From: Lineus longissimus
Lineage: Eukaryota > Nemertea > Pilidiophora > Heteronemertea > Lineidae
Length of the DNA stretch: 64,000 nucleotides
Reading direction: 5' to 3'
NCBI RefSeq assembly: GCF_910592395.1
Contig: NC_088323.1
Span: forward strand, 7,812,001-7,876,000
Below are positions 62,309 through 64,000 of the stretch, piece by piece (position 1 is the stretch's first letter; the number at the start of each line of letters is the position of its first letter). The translations under genes and the position numbers were made by a program. The notes beneath the pieces were generated by a model, which saw only the letters and a list, made by a program, of their open reading frames with translations, was not told where the DNA came from and did no database searches.

Positions 62309-62614
62309 ATGGTGTATTGTGTGGCTCCGAATTGTGTCAAGGCTAGCACAAAGAACAATCGAATGACGGATGGGACCCATTTTCATGAATTTCCAAAGCC
62401 AGTTGAACGAGAGAGGAGGAAGCTGTGGATTCGGAAGTGCAAACATTTGGAGTGTTGGAAGCCTGGGCCTTCGGCCAAACTTTGCAGTGATCACTTTATC
62501 GATACGGATTATCACATGAAGCCGGATATCTGCATCCAAATGAATATTAAATGCCACTTGTTAAAAACAGCTGTTCCAACCATGTCAATTGCATTTAATG
62601 CCCGAGGCTGCTGA
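62309..62614 (+). CDS. THAP zinc-finger exon
   Basis: 101 residues from ATG (MVYCVAPNCVKASTKNN). The C2CH signature is present: CVAPNC, then LCSDHF, with the THAP hallmarks HFHEFPK (FPxx), a Trp in RKLWIRKC, and a final TAVPTMS corresponding to the AVPTIF box. THAP domains bind DNA in a sequence-specific way and occur in P-element, Kolobok and ISL2EU transposases and in host regulators. The domain is complete, but the frame ends soon after, so the effector or transposase part must lie in other exons or be lost. No transposase core is visible up to the window end. Confidence 0.85.
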   Translation: MVYCVAPNCVKASTKNNRMTDGTHFHEFPKPVERERRKLWIRKCKHLECWKPGPSAKLCSDHFIDTDYHMKPDICIQMNIKCHLLKTAVPTMSIAFNARGC

Positions 62615-63008
62615 GGTCGGTTGTTATACATAATGTGTAGGCCCCATTGGGGCATGTGATACCGCATAGTGTCTTCTTGTGTTCCAGCCATAGCAAGGTG
62701 ACAGCGACACAGGTCAGTGTCAGTGACAGCCACTGTCAATGACAGATTATTGTCATCTGACATCTAGGCCTATCTAACGTTGCACGGCATTATATCGTCA
62801 CGTCAAGATGATTGTGCATAATACCGTCACTTTTCAATTGTAGTTCAGCGTCATGACATAACTGGCGATACAACACTGACGAGGCGAAACAATATTGTGC
62901 AACATTAGTCTGTTCAAAAATCATACATGTTATGCATCTGCAACCGTCTATCAATGTCTTCTTTGCTATATCGGCAGGTCTGCCATGCAAATTGATTAAC
63001 CACAAATT

Positions 63009-63161
63009 CTAATCACTTTCGTCCGAATGATCACTCTCATTATGATCTAGTGATATTAATGGCTCGAACATGTACAGCTCAACGTTTAAATATCCTTCTG
63101 TATCGACCAAAACATCCTCAAATTCACTGCTCTCACTCTCTGAACTGTATGCGGAAGCCAT
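63009..63161 (-). CDS. Short acidic ORF, P2X7-tail-like N-terminus
   Basis: 50 residues from ATG at 63161 on the minus strand (MASAYSSESESSEFEDV; VELYMFEPLISL; then HNESDHSDESD) to TAG at 63009. The [V/P]xYMFEP phrase after a Ser/Glu-rich start is typical of the first exon of invertebrate proteins ending in a P2X7-type C-terminal domain, many of which are transposon-linked. It faces the THAP exon. It could be a first exon with later exons toward 62.7 kb; I see none. Confidence 0.4.
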   Translation of the reverse strand: MASAYSSESESSEFEDVLVDTEGYLNVELYMFEPLISLDHNESDHSDESD

Positions 63162-63485
63162 CTTGCTTTGTTCTGACTGACCTGATCTACGTCATCAAAA
63201 AATCCCTAGCGGCCACATGTGGAACTAATCTAAAGTTGTGTGTGGTGGGAAATTCAAATAGTTTAAAATTGAAAATTGAAATAACTAAATAATGACTTTA
63301 TTATTAGAATTTTTTTAATGTCTGGGATCTTGTTTTTTTAACCCTCAACATATTTCATGAGTATCAAGCATGTTTTCAAACCTTGATATATGGCCTTTAA
63401 GTTATAGTAGTGATAGTACAGTTGGTTCGAGCCATTTGGAAGCCGACATGTGAAGGCCTATCTGAGTTCTCCCTCTTCTTCTCCG

Positions 63486-63493
63486 TATAAAAA
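63486..63493 (+). promoter_or_regulatory. TATA box of a possible LTR or gene
   Basis: TATAAAAA followed by GGGGC, with TGACTAAGGAACGAGGC about 25 bases downstream. No ORF follows within the window. Confidence 0.35.
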
Positions 63494-64000
63494 GGGGCAT
63501 ATTGCTGACTAAGGAACGAGGCACACTGACATTGCCTCAGTCATCATCTCTATCGGACCAATTGATATACCTTTTATGCACGCATACAGCACGCTACAGC
63601 TAGGTCCGAGTCTGTGGACAAATGGTTTGATTAATTTGTCTCTTCGATATTGCTCCTTTGGTATTGCATTAGGTTTTCATTGCAATTTAATCTATTCAAG
63701 ATATAGCCCATTTGAACCTGCCTGCGCCACGGGTATAATGCTAGTTATTGTATATGACGGGTCCTGTATCTGTAGACAGTGCGATGTTTTATCTACCTTT
63801 TTTCTTTCTAAACTGGTTTATTTTAGATGAATAAAACGTATAAGTTACTTTTATGATGAATTACATGACTTGGTCCAACTCAGTTCATAGTTCATATGCC
63901 GAAACGGTTAGTGCAAGAGTGGTCTATCTCACAAATTCACAAAATTCACAAATTGTGGGAAAAACAATCAATCAAAATTTTAAACACGGTTATTCAAATC

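Overview
The window is eukaryotic, AT-rich, repeat-dense genomic DNA. It has GT/AG introns, many decayed coding fragments and no operons or ribosome-binding sites. The repeat style (GGTCA-rich repeats, AGGCCTA and ACATGTA words, arrays ending in CTACGGTGAGCC, many DNA-transposon families, THAP and YqaJ genes) suggests a marine invertebrate. I cannot fix the phylum. I see no clear single-copy housekeeping gene; almost everything recognisable is mobile or virus-derived.

Layout. 1-1.66 kb: truncated Ty3/gypsy-type element (called Gypsy-B here) with gag and the start of protease. 2.66-24.89 kb: unit A of an ancient tandem duplication. It carries unknown exons, an 8.4-kb transposon with 41-bp inverted ends (4882-13268), a structurally intact 8561-bp Ty3/gypsy element with identical 168-bp LTRs (14391-22951), and the N-terminal part of a family-B DNA polymerase. 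24.90-35.92 kb: unit B of the same duplication, interrupted by a pogo/Tigger element (27759-30156), a 2.5-kb satellite-bearing element (30514-33070), a PIF/Harbinger element (33830-34812) and a 429-bp MITE (35110-35538). Because the two units act as empty sites for each other, most of these insertions can be placed to the base.

35.7-44 kb: a SAP/SWIM/YqaJ-nuclease gene runs in frame into the zinc-binding and exonuclease part of the polymerase gene. That polymerase is decayed (stops, frameshifts, a deletion) and is split by a 2.7-kb block holding an uninterrupted NS1-like replication protein ORF (HUH endonuclease plus SF3 helicase, 39767-41572), followed by a ~417-bp imperfect palindrome (42157-42573). 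A Rep gene next to a long hairpin-forming palindrome is the architecture of parvovirus-type genomes. This block is the strongest candidate for something undescribed. A second, broken NS1-like fragment lies at 46.25 kb beside a decayed PIF1 helicase.

47.6-58 kb: broken LINE pieces (ORF1 with tandem zinc knuckles, APE endonuclease, a permuted second copy), a PHD-linked gene of transposase-like appearance, a second Gypsy-B copy (53-56 kb) cut by a Harbinger transposase fragment, and ~153-bp tandem repeats. 58-64 kb: mostly empty, with a THAP-domain exon and a short convergent acidic ORF near 62-63 kb.

The genes do not form one pathway. They are layers of nested elements. Two recoding or architecture features stand out besides the NS1 block: the intact gypsy element carries an extra SGNH-hydrolase ORF before gag, and both Gypsy-B copies keep gag and protease in the same frame across a conserved UAG.
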